Shown: positions 36,386 to 46,093, counted from the first letter of the stretch. The stretch: 64,000 nt of DNA from Microvirga tunisiensis (GCF_009296175.1 NZ_VOSK01000008.1:1-64000); one strand, 5' to 3'. Notes: a model not told the origin generated them from the sequence alone. Made by a program: numbers and translations.

Positions 36386-37831
36386 TCAAAGCGCAACGAT
36401 CTTGCCTGGGTTCATGATGTTGTGGGGATCGATCGCCTGTTTCAAGACGCGCATGAGGTTGAGCGCCGCCGGTCCATGCTCCACTTCCAGGTACTTCATC
36501 TTCTTCTGGCCCACGCCGTGTTCGCCCGTGCAGGTACCCTCCATGGCGACCGCCCGCCGCACCAGCCGGTCCACGAAGGCTTCGCAGGCCTCGATTTCCG
36601 CAGGGTCATCCGTGTTCACGAGAGGCTGAACGTGAAAATTGCCGTCGCCCACATGGCCGACGATGGGAGCGATAAGGCCGCTTTCCAGGATGTCCTGCTT
36701 GGTGGCGTCGACGCATTCCGCAAGGCGGGAGATCGGCACGCACACATCGGTCGCAACGGACTGAGCACCGGGGCGCAGCCCCTTGGCCGCCCAATAGGCA
36801 TCGTGCCTTGCCTGCCAGAGGCGTGAGCGCTCCTCGGGTTTCGTCGCCCACTCGAACGGCCCGCCGCTGAACTCGGCCGCAATCTCGCCGAAGCGCTCCG
36901 CCTGCTCCTGCACGCCGGCCTCGGATCCATGAAACTCCGTCAGCAGCAGCGGGCTCTCCGGCAGGGACAGCTTGGAATGGAGGTTGACCGCCTTCACCTG
37001 GACTTCGTCGAGCAGTTCGATGCGCGCCACCGGGATGCCGGTTTGGATCGTCATGATCACCGCGTCGCAGGCCGCCTTCACGGTCGGGAACGGGCAGATT
37101 CCCGCCGAAATCGCCTCCGGAATGCCGTGGAGTTTCAGGGTGATCTCAGTGACGATTCCCAGCGTTCCCTCCGAGCCGATGAGCAGGCGGGTCAGGTCGT
37201 AGCCCGCCGAGCTTTTCCTGGCGCGGCTCGCCGTCTTCACGATCTCGCCATTGGGCAGCACGGCGGTGAGCGCCAGCACCACGTCCTTCATGGTCCCGTA
37301 GCGGACCGCATTGGTACCGGATGCGCGCGTCGCCGCCATGCCGCCGATCGAGGCGTCCGCCCCCGGATCGATGGGGAAGAACAGGCCCTTGTCCCGCAGG
37401 AACTCGTTCAGTTCCTTGCGGGTCACGCCAGCCTCGACCACGCAGTCCAGATCCTCGTCGTGCACGGCGATGATGCGCTTCATCAGGCTCAGGTCGATGG
37501 AAACTCCGCCATAGGGAGCATTGATATGTCCTTCCAGAGACGTGCCAGTGCCATAGGGGATGATCGGAACCCCGTGCCTGGCGCAGAGTTTCACGATCTC
37601 CGAAACCTCCTCCGTGGTCCGGGGATAGACCACGATGTCCGGCGGCTGATTCTTCACCCAGGTCAGCGTATGCCCATGCTGCTCGCGCACGGCAGCCGAA
37701 GTCGCGACCCGATCGCCGAAACGCTGAGACAAGTCGGACGACAATGCGGCAATGGAAGCATCCGTCGCTTTCTGACGGACAGTCACTTGGGGGGCATTCA
37801 TGGAGGCTTCAGATCCGGTTGTGATGCTCAT
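36386..37831 (-). CDS. FAD-linked oxidase, D-lactate dehydrogenase/GlcD type
   Basis: A 481-residue flavoprotein of the VAO/PCMH family. The FAD-binding part includes VVYPRTTEEVSEIVKLC, IPYGTGTSLEGHINAPYGG and DPGADASIGGMAATRASGTNAVRYGT. The C-terminal substrate domain includes IVGHVGDGNFHVQPL (metal/substrate His), GEHGVGQKKMKYLE and the terminal NPGKIVAL. Best fit is D-lactate dehydrogenase (cytochrome); glycolate oxidase GlcD is possible, but no glcE/glcF neighbour is present. Start at 37831 is chosen among several Met (37840, 37831, 37801); none has a strong site. Confidence 0.88.
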   Translation of the reverse strand: MSITTGSEASMNAPQVTVRQKATDASIAALSSDLSQRFGDRVATSAAVREQHGHTLTWVKNQPPDIVVYPRTTEEVSEIVKLCARHGVPIIPYGTGTSLEGHINAPYGGVSIDLSLMKRIIAVHDEDLDCVVEAGVTRKELNEFLRDKGLFFPIDPGADASIGGMAATRASGTNAVRYGTMKDVVLALTAVLPNGEIVKTASRARKSSAGYDLTRLLIGSEGTLGIVTEITLKLHGIPEAISAGICPFPTVKAACDAVIMTIQTGIPVARIELLDEVQVKAVNLHSKLSLPESPLLLTEFHGSEAGVQEQAERFGEIAAEFSGGPFEWATKPEERSRLWQARHDAYWAAKGLRPGAQSVATDVCVPISRLAECVDATKQDILESGLIAPIVGHVGDGNFHVQPLVNTDDPAEIEACEAFVDRLVRRAVAMEGTCTGEHGVGQKKMKYLEVEHGPAALNLMRVLKQAIDPHNIMNPGKIVAL

Positions 37832-37984
37832 TTCACCCATAGCTACCAGAACCGTTGCAAAGGCAACACTCCGGATGAGAAAGATGCCGTACCCCTCATT
37901 CACAGGCCGCCTGAACGTGCTAACATTTGTCTCTTTCAGATAAAGGGATGATCATCTGAGCGGCATCGAGAGACGAGCCTGACC

Positions 37985-38527
37985 ATGGAGAAGCGGACGC
38001 CCGTCTTTTTCTTTGCGCCCTTCGTGTCCTCTACGATGCGGGTAGAACCCGCTTGGATCGACTATAACGGCCACATGAACATGGCCTATTACCACGTGCT
38101 CTTCGACCGGGCGGTGGAGGAAGGCTTCAGCCTGGTGGGCCTGGGCCACGATTATCTCGAAACGCGCAAGGCATCCTTCTTCGCGGCTGAGATTCACACC
38201 GTCTACAAGCGCGAATTGAGGATGCAGGATCGGGTGCGCGTCACGCTCCAGCTTGTCGATTTCGACGAGAAGCGCATCCACTATTACCTGGAAATCCGCC
38301 ATGCCGGTGAAGGCTGGGTTGCCGCATCGATGGAGGGCCTGTCCCTCCACGTGGACATGGAAACCCGGAAGGTAACCCCTTTCCCGGACGACATCGCCGC
38401 CAATCTCGCCGTTATGAAGATCACCCATGCCCGCCTGACGAGGCCGCAATCCCTGGGCCGAGTGATCGGCATCCCACACAAGGCCGAGGTTCAGGACGCC
38501 TTATCGGCCTCGGGCACACGCCACTAA
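37985..38527 (+). CDS. acyl-CoA thioesterase (hot-dog fold)
   Basis: A 180-residue 4HBT/hot-dog thioesterase. The catalytic segment WIDYNGHMNMAYYHVLFDRA carries the Asp and the His typical of 4-hydroxybenzoyl-CoA thioesterase-like enzymes. It likely hydrolyses an acyl-CoA; the substrate cannot be told, though betainyl-CoA thioesterases have a similar look. Divergent from the flavoprotein gene; its last four bases overlap the convergent gene at 38524. Confidence 0.87.
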   Translation: MEKRTPVFFFAPFVSSTMRVEPAWIDYNGHMNMAYYHVLFDRAVEEGFSLVGLGHDYLETRKASFFAAEIHTVYKRELRMQDRVRVTLQLVDFDEKRIHYYLEIRHAGEGWVAASMEGLSLHVDMETRKVTPFPDDIAANLAVMKITHARLTRPQSLGRVIGIPHKAEVQDALSASGTRH

Positions 38528-38805
38528 CAAACTGCTCCACGCGCACAACCCGCGCGCGGTACTGGGGGAAGGTACCGAGGAGCAAAAAGACGGTCGCGCT
38601 CGACATTCTGCCGAATCCGGCTGCTTTCGCTCCAGATATCCTGCTCGACACCCAGAATCCGCTGATCCTGCCGGATCCGTCGGTTAATGTCGTCCGTGCT
38701 CCGCTCCGCAGGGCTGGTACGCGGCAGACGCGTCTGAGCCTCGGCCGGTACGGCCAGGGGCACGACAAGGCTTGAGACGATGGCAAGGGCCACCATGAGA
38801 CGCAT
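38524..38805 (-). CDS. small exported protein, unknown
   Basis: A 93-residue protein. ATG 38805 has GAGGAA upstream, and residues 1-23 form a signal peptide (MRLMVALAIVSSLVVPLAVPAEAQ). The mature part is polar with Arg and Asp (DDINRRIRQDQRILGVEQDIW), probably helical, and ends with two Cys. No family recognised. It overlaps the thioesterase gene tail-to-tail by four bases. Confidence 0.65.
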   Translation of the reverse strand: MRLMVALAIVSSLVVPLAVPAEAQTRLPRTSPAERSTDDINRRIRQDQRILGVEQDIWSESSRIRQNVERDRLFAPRYLPPVPRAGCARGAVC

Positions 38806-38941
38806 GGGACATTCCTCTTCGGGCCTGCCATACCCATATGGCAAGGGAAGCCTTATTCGACAATGAGTTTGAAGCCCGGAAGTTCGAGCCTGCGGCAGGA
38901 TCGACAGGACTTCGGGCTCGACGCCGTTCGCCTTTTGATCC

Positions 38942-41332
38942 ATGGTCCCGCTGATGAATCAGTCCGACAACCGACCCGATCCGCAGGATAGCCTTGCCCA
39001 TGAGCAGCCGGCGTCCGGCTCCTTGAGCGCCCGCGCCCGTGCGGCGGTCGCGCCGCAATCGCCCTATCTGAACGGTCTGAACCCGGAGCAGCGTGCTGCT
39101 GTCGAGGCCACCGAGGGCCCGGTTCTCGTACTGGCGGGCGCCGGCACCGGCAAGACCCGCGTGCTCACCACCCGGATCGCGCACCTGATCGCCACCGGCA
39201 AGGCCTACCCGTCTCAGATCCTCGCCGTGACCTTCACCAACAAGGCGGCGCGGGAGATGCGCGAGCGCATCACTTCCGTGATCGGTCCGGTGGCCGAGGG
39301 GATGCAATGGCTCGGCACCTTCCACTCCATCGGCACCAAGATCCTGCGCCGCCATGCGGAGCTGGTCGGTCTGCGTTCCGACTTCACCATCCTCGGCACC
39401 GACGATCAGCTTCGCCTGATGAAGCAGGTGATCGAAGCTGAGGGCATCGACGAGAAGCGTTGGCCTGCACGCCAGCTCGCCGCCCATATCGACGGCTGGA
39501 AGAACCGGGGTCTCGGACCCGATCAGGTTCCCGCCGGTGAAGCCGGCGCCTTCGCCAACGGCAAGGGTGGAAGACTCTACCGCGCCTATCAGGAGCGGCT
39601 GAAGGTTCTCAACGCCGTCGATTTCGGCGACCTGCTGCTCGAATGCCTGCGCCTTTGGCGCGAGCATCCCGACATCCTGGAGCAGTACCAGAACCGTTTC
39701 CGCTACATGCTGGTGGACGAGTATCAGGACACCAACGTCGCCCAGTATCTCTGGCTCAGGCTCCTTGCCCAGGCGCGCAAGAACTTGTGCTGCGTCGGCG
39801 ACGACGACCAGTCGATCTATGGCTGGCGCGGTGCAGAAGTCGACAACATCCTGCGCTTCGAGCACGACTTTCCCGGCGCCACCGTGATCCGCCTGGAGCG
39901 CAATTACCGCTCTACCGGCCATATCCTCTCCGCCGCATCCGGGCTCATCGCCAAGAACCAGGGCCGCCTCGGCAAGACCCTGCGCACGGAAGACGAGCCG
40001 GGTGAAAAGGTGACGATCACCGGCGCCTGGGATTCCGAGGACGAGGCGCGTCTTATCGGCGAGGAAATCGAGGCCCTGCATTCCAAGAAGCACTCGCTCT
40101 CTGAGATCGCGATCCTGGTGCGCATCTCCGCCCAGATGCGCGAGATCGAAGACCGGCTCGTGACGCTCGGCGTCCCCTATCGCGTCATCGGCGGCCCACG
40201 CTTCTACGAGCGCGCGGAAATCCGCGACGCGCTAGCCTATCTTCGTGTCGTCAACCAGCCCGCGGACGATCTCGCCTTCGAGCGGATCGTGAATACGCCG
40301 AAGCGTGGCTTGGGCGATGCGACGATCCAGGTGCTGCACAACCACGCCCGCGCCGCCCGCGTTCCCCTGATGGAGGCTGCTCGCTTCATCGTCGAGACCG
40401 ACGAGCTGAAGCCCAAGCCCCGCGCCACATTGCGCGATCTTCTGATCTCCTTCGGCCGCTGGTCCAAGCTCTCCGAGACGATGACGCAGTCCGAGGTCGC
40501 GCAGACGGTGCTGGAGGAATCCGGCTATACCGACATGTGGCAGAAGGACAAATCGGCGGATGCGGCAGGGCGCCTGGAAAATCTCAAGGAGCTCGTGCGC
40601 TCCATGGAGGAATTCCCGGACTTGCAGAGCTTCCTCGAGCACGTCTCCCTGGTCATGGAAGCTAACGAGAGCGACACCGCCGAGCGCGTAAGCCTGATGA
40701 CGCTTCACGCGGCCAAAGGCCTGGAATTCGACACTGTCTTCCTGCCCGGCTGGGAGGAAGGCCTCTTCCCGAACCAGCGCGCGCTCGACGAGAGCGGTCG
40801 TGCAGGACTGGAAGAGGAACGCCGCCTTGCCCATGTGGGCCTCACCCGTGCCCGGCGTCGCGCCAAGATCTTTTTCGCCTCCAACCGACGCATCCACGGC
40901 CTGTGGAACTCGACCGTGCCGAGCCGCTTCGTCGACGATCTGCCGGAGACGAACGTGGAGATCGTGGAGGCTCCCGCGAACTTCTCCTACGGCGGCTACG
41001 GCGGCGGCTCGCGCTTCGATCGCACGCAGCCCTTCAGCGGCTCCTCCTACCAGACACCTGGCTGGCAGCGCGCTCAGGCCCACCGCGCCTCGACGGGGGA
41101 TGGCGGCTATTCCACCCGCCGTTCCGGCGAAAGGCGCGGACCGATGCTGATCGAGGGCGAGCTGGTGGCCAAATCCACCGGAGGCTCGGGCTTTGCTGTC
41201 GGCGGACGCGTCCTGCACACCAAGTTCGGCCCCGGTACTATCGAAGCCGTCGACGGCAACAAGCTCACCGTCGAGTTCGACAAGGCTGGGCGGAAGATGG
41301 TGCTGGACAGCTTTGTCGAGGCGTTGGGCTGA
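38942..41332 (+). CDS. uvrD: UvrD/PcrA-type DNA helicase
   Basis: A 796-residue superfamily 1A helicase moving 3' to 5', used in nucleotide-excision and mismatch repair and in clearing blocked forks. Walker A GAGTGKT (about residues 66-72), TFTNKAAREMRERI, DEYQDTN, GDDDQSIYGWRGA, RLERNYRST, and TLHAAKGLEFDTVFLPGWEEGLFPNQ. The C-terminal ~60 residues (KSTGGSGFAVGGRVLHTKFGPGTIEAVDG) match the RNA-polymerase-interacting tail of UvrD/PcrA. The start may be 38942 or 38954. Confidence 0.95.
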   Translation: MVPLMNQSDNRPDPQDSLAHEQPASGSLSARARAAVAPQSPYLNGLNPEQRAAVEATEGPVLVLAGAGTGKTRVLTTRIAHLIATGKAYPSQILAVTFTNKAAREMRERITSVIGPVAEGMQWLGTFHSIGTKILRRHAELVGLRSDFTILGTDDQLRLMKQVIEAEGIDEKRWPARQLAAHIDGWKNRGLGPDQVPAGEAGAFANGKGGRLYRAYQERLKVLNAVDFGDLLLECLRLWREHPDILEQYQNRFRYMLVDEYQDTNVAQYLWLRLLAQARKNLCCVGDDDQSIYGWRGAEVDNILRFEHDFPGATVIRLERNYRSTGHILSAASGLIAKNQGRLGKTLRTEDEPGEKVTITGAWDSEDEARLIGEEIEALHSKKHSLSEIAILVRISAQMREIEDRLVTLGVPYRVIGGPRFYERAEIRDALAYLRVVNQPADDLAFERIVNTPKRGLGDATIQVLHNHARAARVPLMEAARFIVETDELKPKPRATLRDLLISFGRWSKLSETMTQSEVAQTVLEESGYTDMWQKDKSADAAGRLENLKELVRSMEEFPDLQSFLEHVSLVMEANESDTAERVSLMTLHAAKGLEFDTVFLPGWEEGLFPNQRALDESGRAGLEEERRLAHVGLTRARRRAKIFFASNRRIHGLWNSTVPSRFVDDLPETNVEIVEAPANFSYGGYGGGSRFDRTQPFSGSSYQTPGWQRAQAHRASTGDGGYSTRRSGERRGPMLIEGELVAKSTGGSGFAVGGRVLHTKFGPGTIEAVDGNKLTVEFDKAGRKMVLDSFVEALG

Positions 41333-41340
41333 AGAGAAAT

Positions 41341-41359
41341 GCCCGGCGCGACGCCGGGC
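41341..41359 (+). terminator. hairpin after uvrD
   Basis: GCCCGGCG-CGA-CGCCGGGC, a perfect 8-bp stem nine bases after the uvrD stop and before the convergent catalase gene. No T-run, so possibly a stabiliser or a bidirectional terminator. Confidence 0.55.
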
Positions 41360-41390
41360 ATGACACTGGGCCAATCATTCAATCGACCAA

Positions 41391-42272
41391 CTATTCCGCA
41401 GCCGCCGGTGGCACTGGTGCGGGCGGCGTACCGTAGGTGCGGGGATCGACCGGGTTGAGCTGACCTTCGTCTTCCGTGTAGGCCGGCGGACGATCCACAT
41501 AGGTGAAGGTTCCCTTGCCGTCCGGCGCAGGTCCTTGCGCCCAGCGTCCCTGCTGGCTTTCCATTCCTTCGGAGTGGTTCAGGAATTGGTAGGCGACCTC
41601 GCTCTTCTCCAGGCTCTGCGGGAAATTCGACGGCACTGGCGTCTCTTCGAGCCCGTCTTCTTCCAATTCGCGAATGGCGGCGAGCCACTGGTTCTGGTGC
41701 ATGGTGTCGCGCGCGATGAGGAAGGACAGCATATCCCGCACGCCGGGATCGTTCGTCATGTTGTAGAGCCGGCTGACCTGCAGGCGCCCCTGACTCTCGG
41801 CCGTCACGTTGAAGCGGAAATCAGCAAGGAGGTTGCCGCTTGCGATGGTGTAGGCCGACGTCCAGGGATTGCCCGCACTGTCGTTCGGGCGGGAGCCGAG
41901 ACCGGCAACGATATAGTGCTGAGGATTCATACCGGCGACGATGGCATCCTCGACCCGGGCTCCGCCCATGACGGCGCCGACCACTGAGTTCTTGGCCATA
42001 TCCTCCTGCTGCTCGATAGGCGAGGTTTCGAGCAGGCGCGCGATCATGGTTGCGAGCATCTCGACATGGCCGATTTCCTCGGTGCCGATGTCCATGATCA
42101 TGTCCTTGTATTTCTGTGGACCGCGGCAGTTCCAACCCTGGAACAGGTAGGTCATCATCACGCTGATTTCGCCCCATTGTCCGCCGAGGGGCTCCTGAAG
42201 CATCTTGGCAAAGAGCGGATCGGGTTTCTCTGGCTTGGCATGGTAAGCCATTTGCCGCTGACGAAAGAACAT
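41391..42272 (-). CDS. manganese catalase
   Basis: A 293-residue non-haem catalase removing hydrogen peroxide with a di-manganese centre. Ferritin-like helices carry the metal ligands: QWGEISVMMTYLFQ, DIGTEEIGHVEMLATMI and the later RDTMHQNQWLAAIRELE. Length fits the family; the C-terminal tail is Pro-rich (GTPPAPVPPAAAE). ATG 42272 with CAGGAGCAGCCG upstream. Found alone, so probably under stress control. Confidence 0.94.
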   Translation of the reverse strand: MFFRQRQMAYHAKPEKPDPLFAKMLQEPLGGQWGEISVMMTYLFQGWNCRGPQKYKDMIMDIGTEEIGHVEMLATMIARLLETSPIEQQEDMAKNSVVGAVMGGARVEDAIVAGMNPQHYIVAGLGSRPNDSAGNPWTSAYTIASGNLLADFRFNVTAESQGRLQVSRLYNMTNDPGVRDMLSFLIARDTMHQNQWLAAIRELEEDGLEETPVPSNFPQSLEKSEVAYQFLNHSEGMESQQGRWAQGPAPDGKGTFTYVDRPPAYTEDEGQLNPVDPRTYGTPPAPVPPAAAE

Positions 42273-42475
42273 CGGCTGCTCCTGTACAATTGATTGAGTG
42301 GCGACCCTCGGCCCCACGAGGGTCAGCCTTCCAACAAGAGCGATTCTCGGTTGTTCCCGAATTAGGCTGTCTTTCCTGTACTTTAGACTATTCCTGATCT
42401 AGGCGATTACCCTCTAGCCACCTGCGTACAACTGTGGAAGCATCCGCTGCAACCGAACAATTATCAGAGGCCCCG

Positions 42476-43747
42476 ATGTTCCCGCTGTCCCACATGCTGA
42501 AATCCTTCATTCGTGCCGGCACTCTAAAGGTGATCGACGCGGAAGGCGGTGTGCACGTCTTCGGTGGTGAGAGGCCTGGGCCGAGCGTCACCATGCGACT
42601 TACGGACCGCTCGCTCTATCACAAGCTCTTTCTCAATCCGGAACTGCATGCCGGTGAAGCCTATATGGATGGGCGCATGAGCTTCGAGGATGGCTCCAAC
42701 TTGAGAGACTTCCTCAACCTCTTCTCGATGAACCGCTCGACCCTGGCCAATTATCCGCTCCAGAACGTGCTCAAGCGCATCTCGCGGACCGTAAAGCGAT
42801 TCCAGCAGGCGAATCCGGTCGGGAAGGCGCAGCAGAACGTGGCGCATCACTACGATCTCGGAAACGACTTCTACAAGCTCTTCCTCGACAAGGGAATGCA
42901 GTATTCCTGCGCCTACTTCATCAACGACGACGACACGCTGGAAGAGGCACAACAGAACAAGCTGCGGCTCATCGCCTCGAAGCTTCAGCTCAAGCCCGGC
43001 CTGAAGATCCTCGATATCGGCAGCGGCTGGGGCGATCTCGCGCTCTACCTCGCCGCAATGGAGGACGTGGACGTCACGGGCGTCACGCTCTCCAAGGAAC
43101 AGTACGAACTCTCGAACGAGAAGGCACGGCGAGCCGGCCTGTCCGATCGCGTCCGCTTCGAACTGCTTGATTACCGTAAGGTCGAGAAGAAGTTCGACCG
43201 CATCGTATCAGTCGGAATGTTCGAGCATGTGGGCGTGCAGCATTACGGCGAGTTCTTCGCCAAGATCAATGCGCTGCTCGACGATGAAGGCCTCATGGTG
43301 CTGCACTCCATCGGCAAGATGAGTCCGCCCGGCACCGCGAGCCCATGGCTGCGCAAATACATCTTTCCCGGCGCCTATTCCCCTGCCCTGTCGGAGGTTT
43401 TCCCGGTTGTCGAGCAGAACCAATTGTGGGTGACCGATCTCGAATTCCTGCGTCTTCACTACGCCAAGACGCTTAACCACTGGCATCGGCGCTTCGAAGC
43501 CAACCGCGAGAAGATCGCTGCCATGTACGACGAGCGATTCTGCCGGATGTTCGAGTTCTATCTCATCAGCGCCGAGACCATGTTCACGACCGGCAGCCAG
43601 CTCGTGTTCCATATGCAACTGGCGCGCAAGCGCGATGCAGCGCCCATCGTGCGCGATTACATCACGGATGCTCAGCGCGTGTACAAGGCCAAGGAAGCCG
43701 AGCGCCTCAAAGTTCTCGAAGGAGCCAGAGAACTGACGCCAGCCTGA
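42476..43747 (+). CDS. cfa: cyclopropane-fatty-acyl-phospholipid synthase
   Basis: A 423-residue SAM-dependent enzyme adding a methylene bridge to unsaturated phospholipid chains, or a related SAM-dependent lipid methyltransferase. Seen: AQQNVAHHYDLGNDFYKLFLD, QYSCAYF, SAM motif LDIGSGWGDLALYLA, VTLSKEQYELS and GMFEHVGVQHYGEFF. Length is normal. The ATG at 42476 with AGAGG upstream is preferred over GTG 42434. Converges with the SDR gene downstream. Confidence 0.93.
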   Translation: MFPLSHMLKSFIRAGTLKVIDAEGGVHVFGGERPGPSVTMRLTDRSLYHKLFLNPELHAGEAYMDGRMSFEDGSNLRDFLNLFSMNRSTLANYPLQNVLKRISRTVKRFQQANPVGKAQQNVAHHYDLGNDFYKLFLDKGMQYSCAYFINDDDTLEEAQQNKLRLIASKLQLKPGLKILDIGSGWGDLALYLAAMEDVDVTGVTLSKEQYELSNEKARRAGLSDRVRFELLDYRKVEKKFDRIVSVGMFEHVGVQHYGEFFAKINALLDDEGLMVLHSIGKMSPPGTASPWLRKYIFPGAYSPALSEVFPVVEQNQLWVTDLEFLRLHYAKTLNHWHRRFEANREKIAAMYDERFCRMFEFYLISAETMFTTGSQLVFHMQLARKRDAAPIVRDYITDAQRVYKAKEAERLKVLEGARELTPA

Positions 43748-43776
43748 GAGCGAGCGTCAGTTCCTCGAATTCCGGC

Positions 43777-44652
43777 TCAGGTCAGGGTCTCGTAATCCTT
43801 GTTCTTCAAGCCGTCATGCGAGTGGCGCGTCGGCAGCTTGCCTTTCGGTTGCTTCTTGAAATGCGATGAGGCCTTGGCGCCGACCGGTCCTTTCGAAATC
43901 GTGATGCCGCCGTCCACCGTGTAAAGCGCGCCCGTGACGAAGCTCGCCTCGTCGGAAGCCAGGAAGCAGAACACGTTCGCGACTTCCTCGGGCGTGCCGC
44001 GCCGGCCCATGGGAGTGGCCTGCGTGATCATGGTGGCGAGTTCAGCGTCCATTGGCCCCGTAGATTTGTGCGTCCAAGCGGTATCGATGGGGCCGGGGCA
44101 CACGCAATTGGCACGCACGCCATAGGGAACTTGTTCCGCCGCCACACCACGTATGAAGGAATGAATGAAGGCCTTCGTGCCGCCATAGGGGGTATTTTTC
44201 GGGTGGCCGAGCATGCCGGCCTCCGATCCCGTGGCGATGATGCTGCCATGCGTCTCCTGCAGATGGGGTAAGGCGAACTTGGTCATCAGGAAGACCGAGC
44301 GCACATTCGAGCGAAACGTCTCGTCGAATTTGTCGATGGGATAATCCTGCGTCTCGGCAACGGCCAGGAAGACGCCTGCATTGTTGATGAGAATGTCGAT
44401 GCGGCCATAAGCACTCACGCAGGCTTCGACGGCTGCCTGAGCATGGTGCTCGTCGGCGATGTCGCCGAGGTAGATCTCCGCGAAGCCACCGGCTCCGTTG
44501 ATCGTGCGAGCGACATTCTCCACCGGATCGTCCGGCAGACCGACAAGGAGAAGACGCGCGCCCTCCTGGGCAAATTTGAGCGCGATCGCTTCACCGATAC
44601 CGGTACCGGCACCCGTCACGATGGTCACCTTATCGAAAAGACGTCCGGGCAT
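43777..44652 (-). CDS. short-chain dehydrogenase/reductase (SDR)
   Basis: A 291-residue NAD(P)-dependent oxidoreductase. Cofactor motif TGAGTGIG near residues 13-20, NNAG at about 91-94, catalytic Tyr-x-x-x-Lys in PYGGTKAFIHS, CVCPGPIDTAW and the C-terminal GALYTVDGG. A ~35-residue basic C-terminal extension (HFKKQPKGKLPTRHSHDG) is longer than in classical SDRs. Substrate unknown. Confidence 0.9.
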   Translation of the reverse strand: MPGRLFDKVTIVTGAGTGIGEAIALKFAQEGARLLLVGLPDDPVENVARTINGAGGFAEIYLGDIADEHHAQAAVEACVSAYGRIDILINNAGVFLAVAETQDYPIDKFDETFRSNVRSVFLMTKFALPHLQETHGSIIATGSEAGMLGHPKNTPYGGTKAFIHSFIRGVAAEQVPYGVRANCVCPGPIDTAWTHKSTGPMDAELATMITQATPMGRRGTPEEVANVFCFLASDEASFVTGALYTVDGGITISKGPVGAKASSHFKKQPKGKLPTRHSHDGLKNKDYETLT

Positions 44653-44808
44653 TGGGGATCTCCTGGGAGAGTAAAATCGCAGCCGTCGGTCCGCAGACCA
44701 CGGCCGACATCAGGTGAGGGCACAACGGGACGCCACCCTGACGGTTCCAGGGAAAGCCGGATCTCACGGACAGGTGACCTCCGGCCCGAGGGGTGATAAG
44801 GCGAGGTC

Positions 44809-45729
44809 ATGCTCGAAGGTCTGCACCCCAATCGCCCCACCCACGTCTTCCGCATCACCACGGACGAGCGCTCCGCACGCGTCATGACCGACATGATCGG
44901 CGAGATCTTCGATCCTGCCGAGACGGCCGTTGCCTCCTTCGAGACGGAGGATGGCGGGCCGTGGATGCTGGAGGCCTATTTCGCGCATCAGCCCGACGAG
45001 GCCGCAATCCGTGACTTGTTGCGCCCCCTCGTCGGGGTAGAGGCGGACAAGGGCGTTTTCCTTCCTCTCGAACAGAAGGATTGGGTGAAGGCTTCGCTGG
45101 AGGGTCTCAAGCCTGTCCGTGCGGGCCGCATATTCGTCCATGGCTCGCATGATCGTCACGAGCGCCGCCCCAGCGACATCGCCATAGAGATCGAGGCGGG
45201 CCTGGCTTTCGGCACGGGCCATCACGGCACGACCAAAGGCTGCCTGCTCGCTTTTGTGGATGAGTTGAAGATGCGCACGCCCCGCCATGTGCTTGATGTC
45301 GGCACCGGCACGGGCATTCTGGGTTTTGCCGCCGCGAAGATTCTGAAACGGCCCGTGGTGGCTGGCGACATCGATCCGGAAGCGGTGCGCGTGGCGCGCG
45401 AGAATGCGCGGCTGAACGGGATCGGGGCCTTTATGAAGCTCTACGTAGGCCCCGGCATCCGCCATGCGGAGGCTGACCGTGCGGGCCATTTCGATCTGGT
45501 CTTTGCCAATATCCTGGCAAAGCCCCTGCGGATGCTGGCGCCCTCGCTGGCGCATGTGGCGAGCCGGGACGGGACGATCATTCTGTCGGGCCTGCTGGCT
45601 CGAGACGTTCCCGGAGTCCTGTCAGCCTATGCCCATCAGGGCTGGTATCTGCAGCGCCGCTACGATCTCGACGGCTGGGCGGCGCTGGTGCTGAGGCGGG
45701 GCAACGCTCGTCCGCTGCCCCGCCACTAA
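44809..45729 (+). CDS. prmA: ribosomal protein L11 methyltransferase
   Basis: A 306-residue SAM-dependent methyltransferase that trimethylates L11. Seen: EAGLAFGTGHHGTTKGCL, VLDVGTGTGILGFAAAKI and the catalytic LVFANILAKPL (in place of the usual NPPY-type motif). N-terminal substrate-recognition domain present. Length is normal. Preceded by about 155 bases from the divergent SDR gene. Confidence 0.94.
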   Translation: MLEGLHPNRPTHVFRITTDERSARVMTDMIGEIFDPAETAVASFETEDGGPWMLEAYFAHQPDEAAIRDLLRPLVGVEADKGVFLPLEQKDWVKASLEGLKPVRAGRIFVHGSHDRHERRPSDIAIEIEAGLAFGTGHHGTTKGCLLAFVDELKMRTPRHVLDVGTGTGILGFAAAKILKRPVVAGDIDPEAVRVARENARLNGIGAFMKLYVGPGIRHAEADRAGHFDLVFANILAKPLRMLAPSLAHVASRDGTIILSGLLARDVPGVLSAYAHQGWYLQRRYDLDGWAALVLRRGNARPLPRH

Positions 45730-45735
45730 TTCTCA

Positions 45736-45840
45736 TTACTCGGACAGAACACCCGGATAGCGCTTGGCGAGCTCGCTGCGCAGCTTGAGGCTTTCAGCCC
45801 AGACGTCGCGGATGGCCTTCATGGCGGTGATGATGATCAT
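45736..45840 (-). CDS. very small protein, 34 aa, unknown
   Basis: Frame from ATG 45840 to TAA 45736. The product starts MIIITAMKAIRDVWAES and continues as an amphipathic helix rich in Leu, Lys, Arg and Glu, ending YPGVLSE. The ribosome-binding site is weak (GCGAGAC). It lies 28 bases after the 74-residue gene at 45869 on the same strand; together they look like the pairs of short DUF1127/YjiS-like genes of alphaproteobacteria, but this is only an impression. Confidence 0.45.
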   Translation of the reverse strand: MIIITAMKAIRDVWAESLKLRSELAKRYPGVLSE

Positions 45841-45868
45841 GGTGTTGTCTCGCTTTGAAATGGAACGG

Positions 45869-46093
45869 TTAAATCTTGACGGGCAGAAGCTCGGACTGGC
45901 CGAGGAAGAGCGATGAATGGTCCTGTCTGCGGCTCAGGTCGCTCACGAAAGCCTCGTGGCGGCGCAACTCCCGTGCGGCCCTCCTGGCGCGGCTTTCCAC
46001 GAGCGCGCTCATGAAGCGTGTGGCCACCTGCGAGAGCTTCGAAGGGGCTTGTACGTGACCGACGAGGGTGAAAGATAAAACGGCTGTGATCAT
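45869..46093 (-). CDS. small protein, 74 aa, YjiS/DUF1127-like
   Basis: ATG 46093 has GGAG nine bases upstream. The product has a short hydrophobic start (MITAVLSFTLVGH) and an Arg-rich segment ESRARRAARELRRHEAFVSDLS that resembles the RR...L-x-x-L pattern of small DUF1127 proteins, then FLGQSELLPVKI. No firm family. Such proteins in alphaproteobacteria have been linked to small-RNA and phosphate or carbon physiology; that is inference. Confidence 0.55.
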   Translation of the reverse strand: MITAVLSFTLVGHVQAPSKLSQVATRFMSALVESRARRAARELRRHEAFVSDLSRRQDHSSLFLGQSELLPVKI

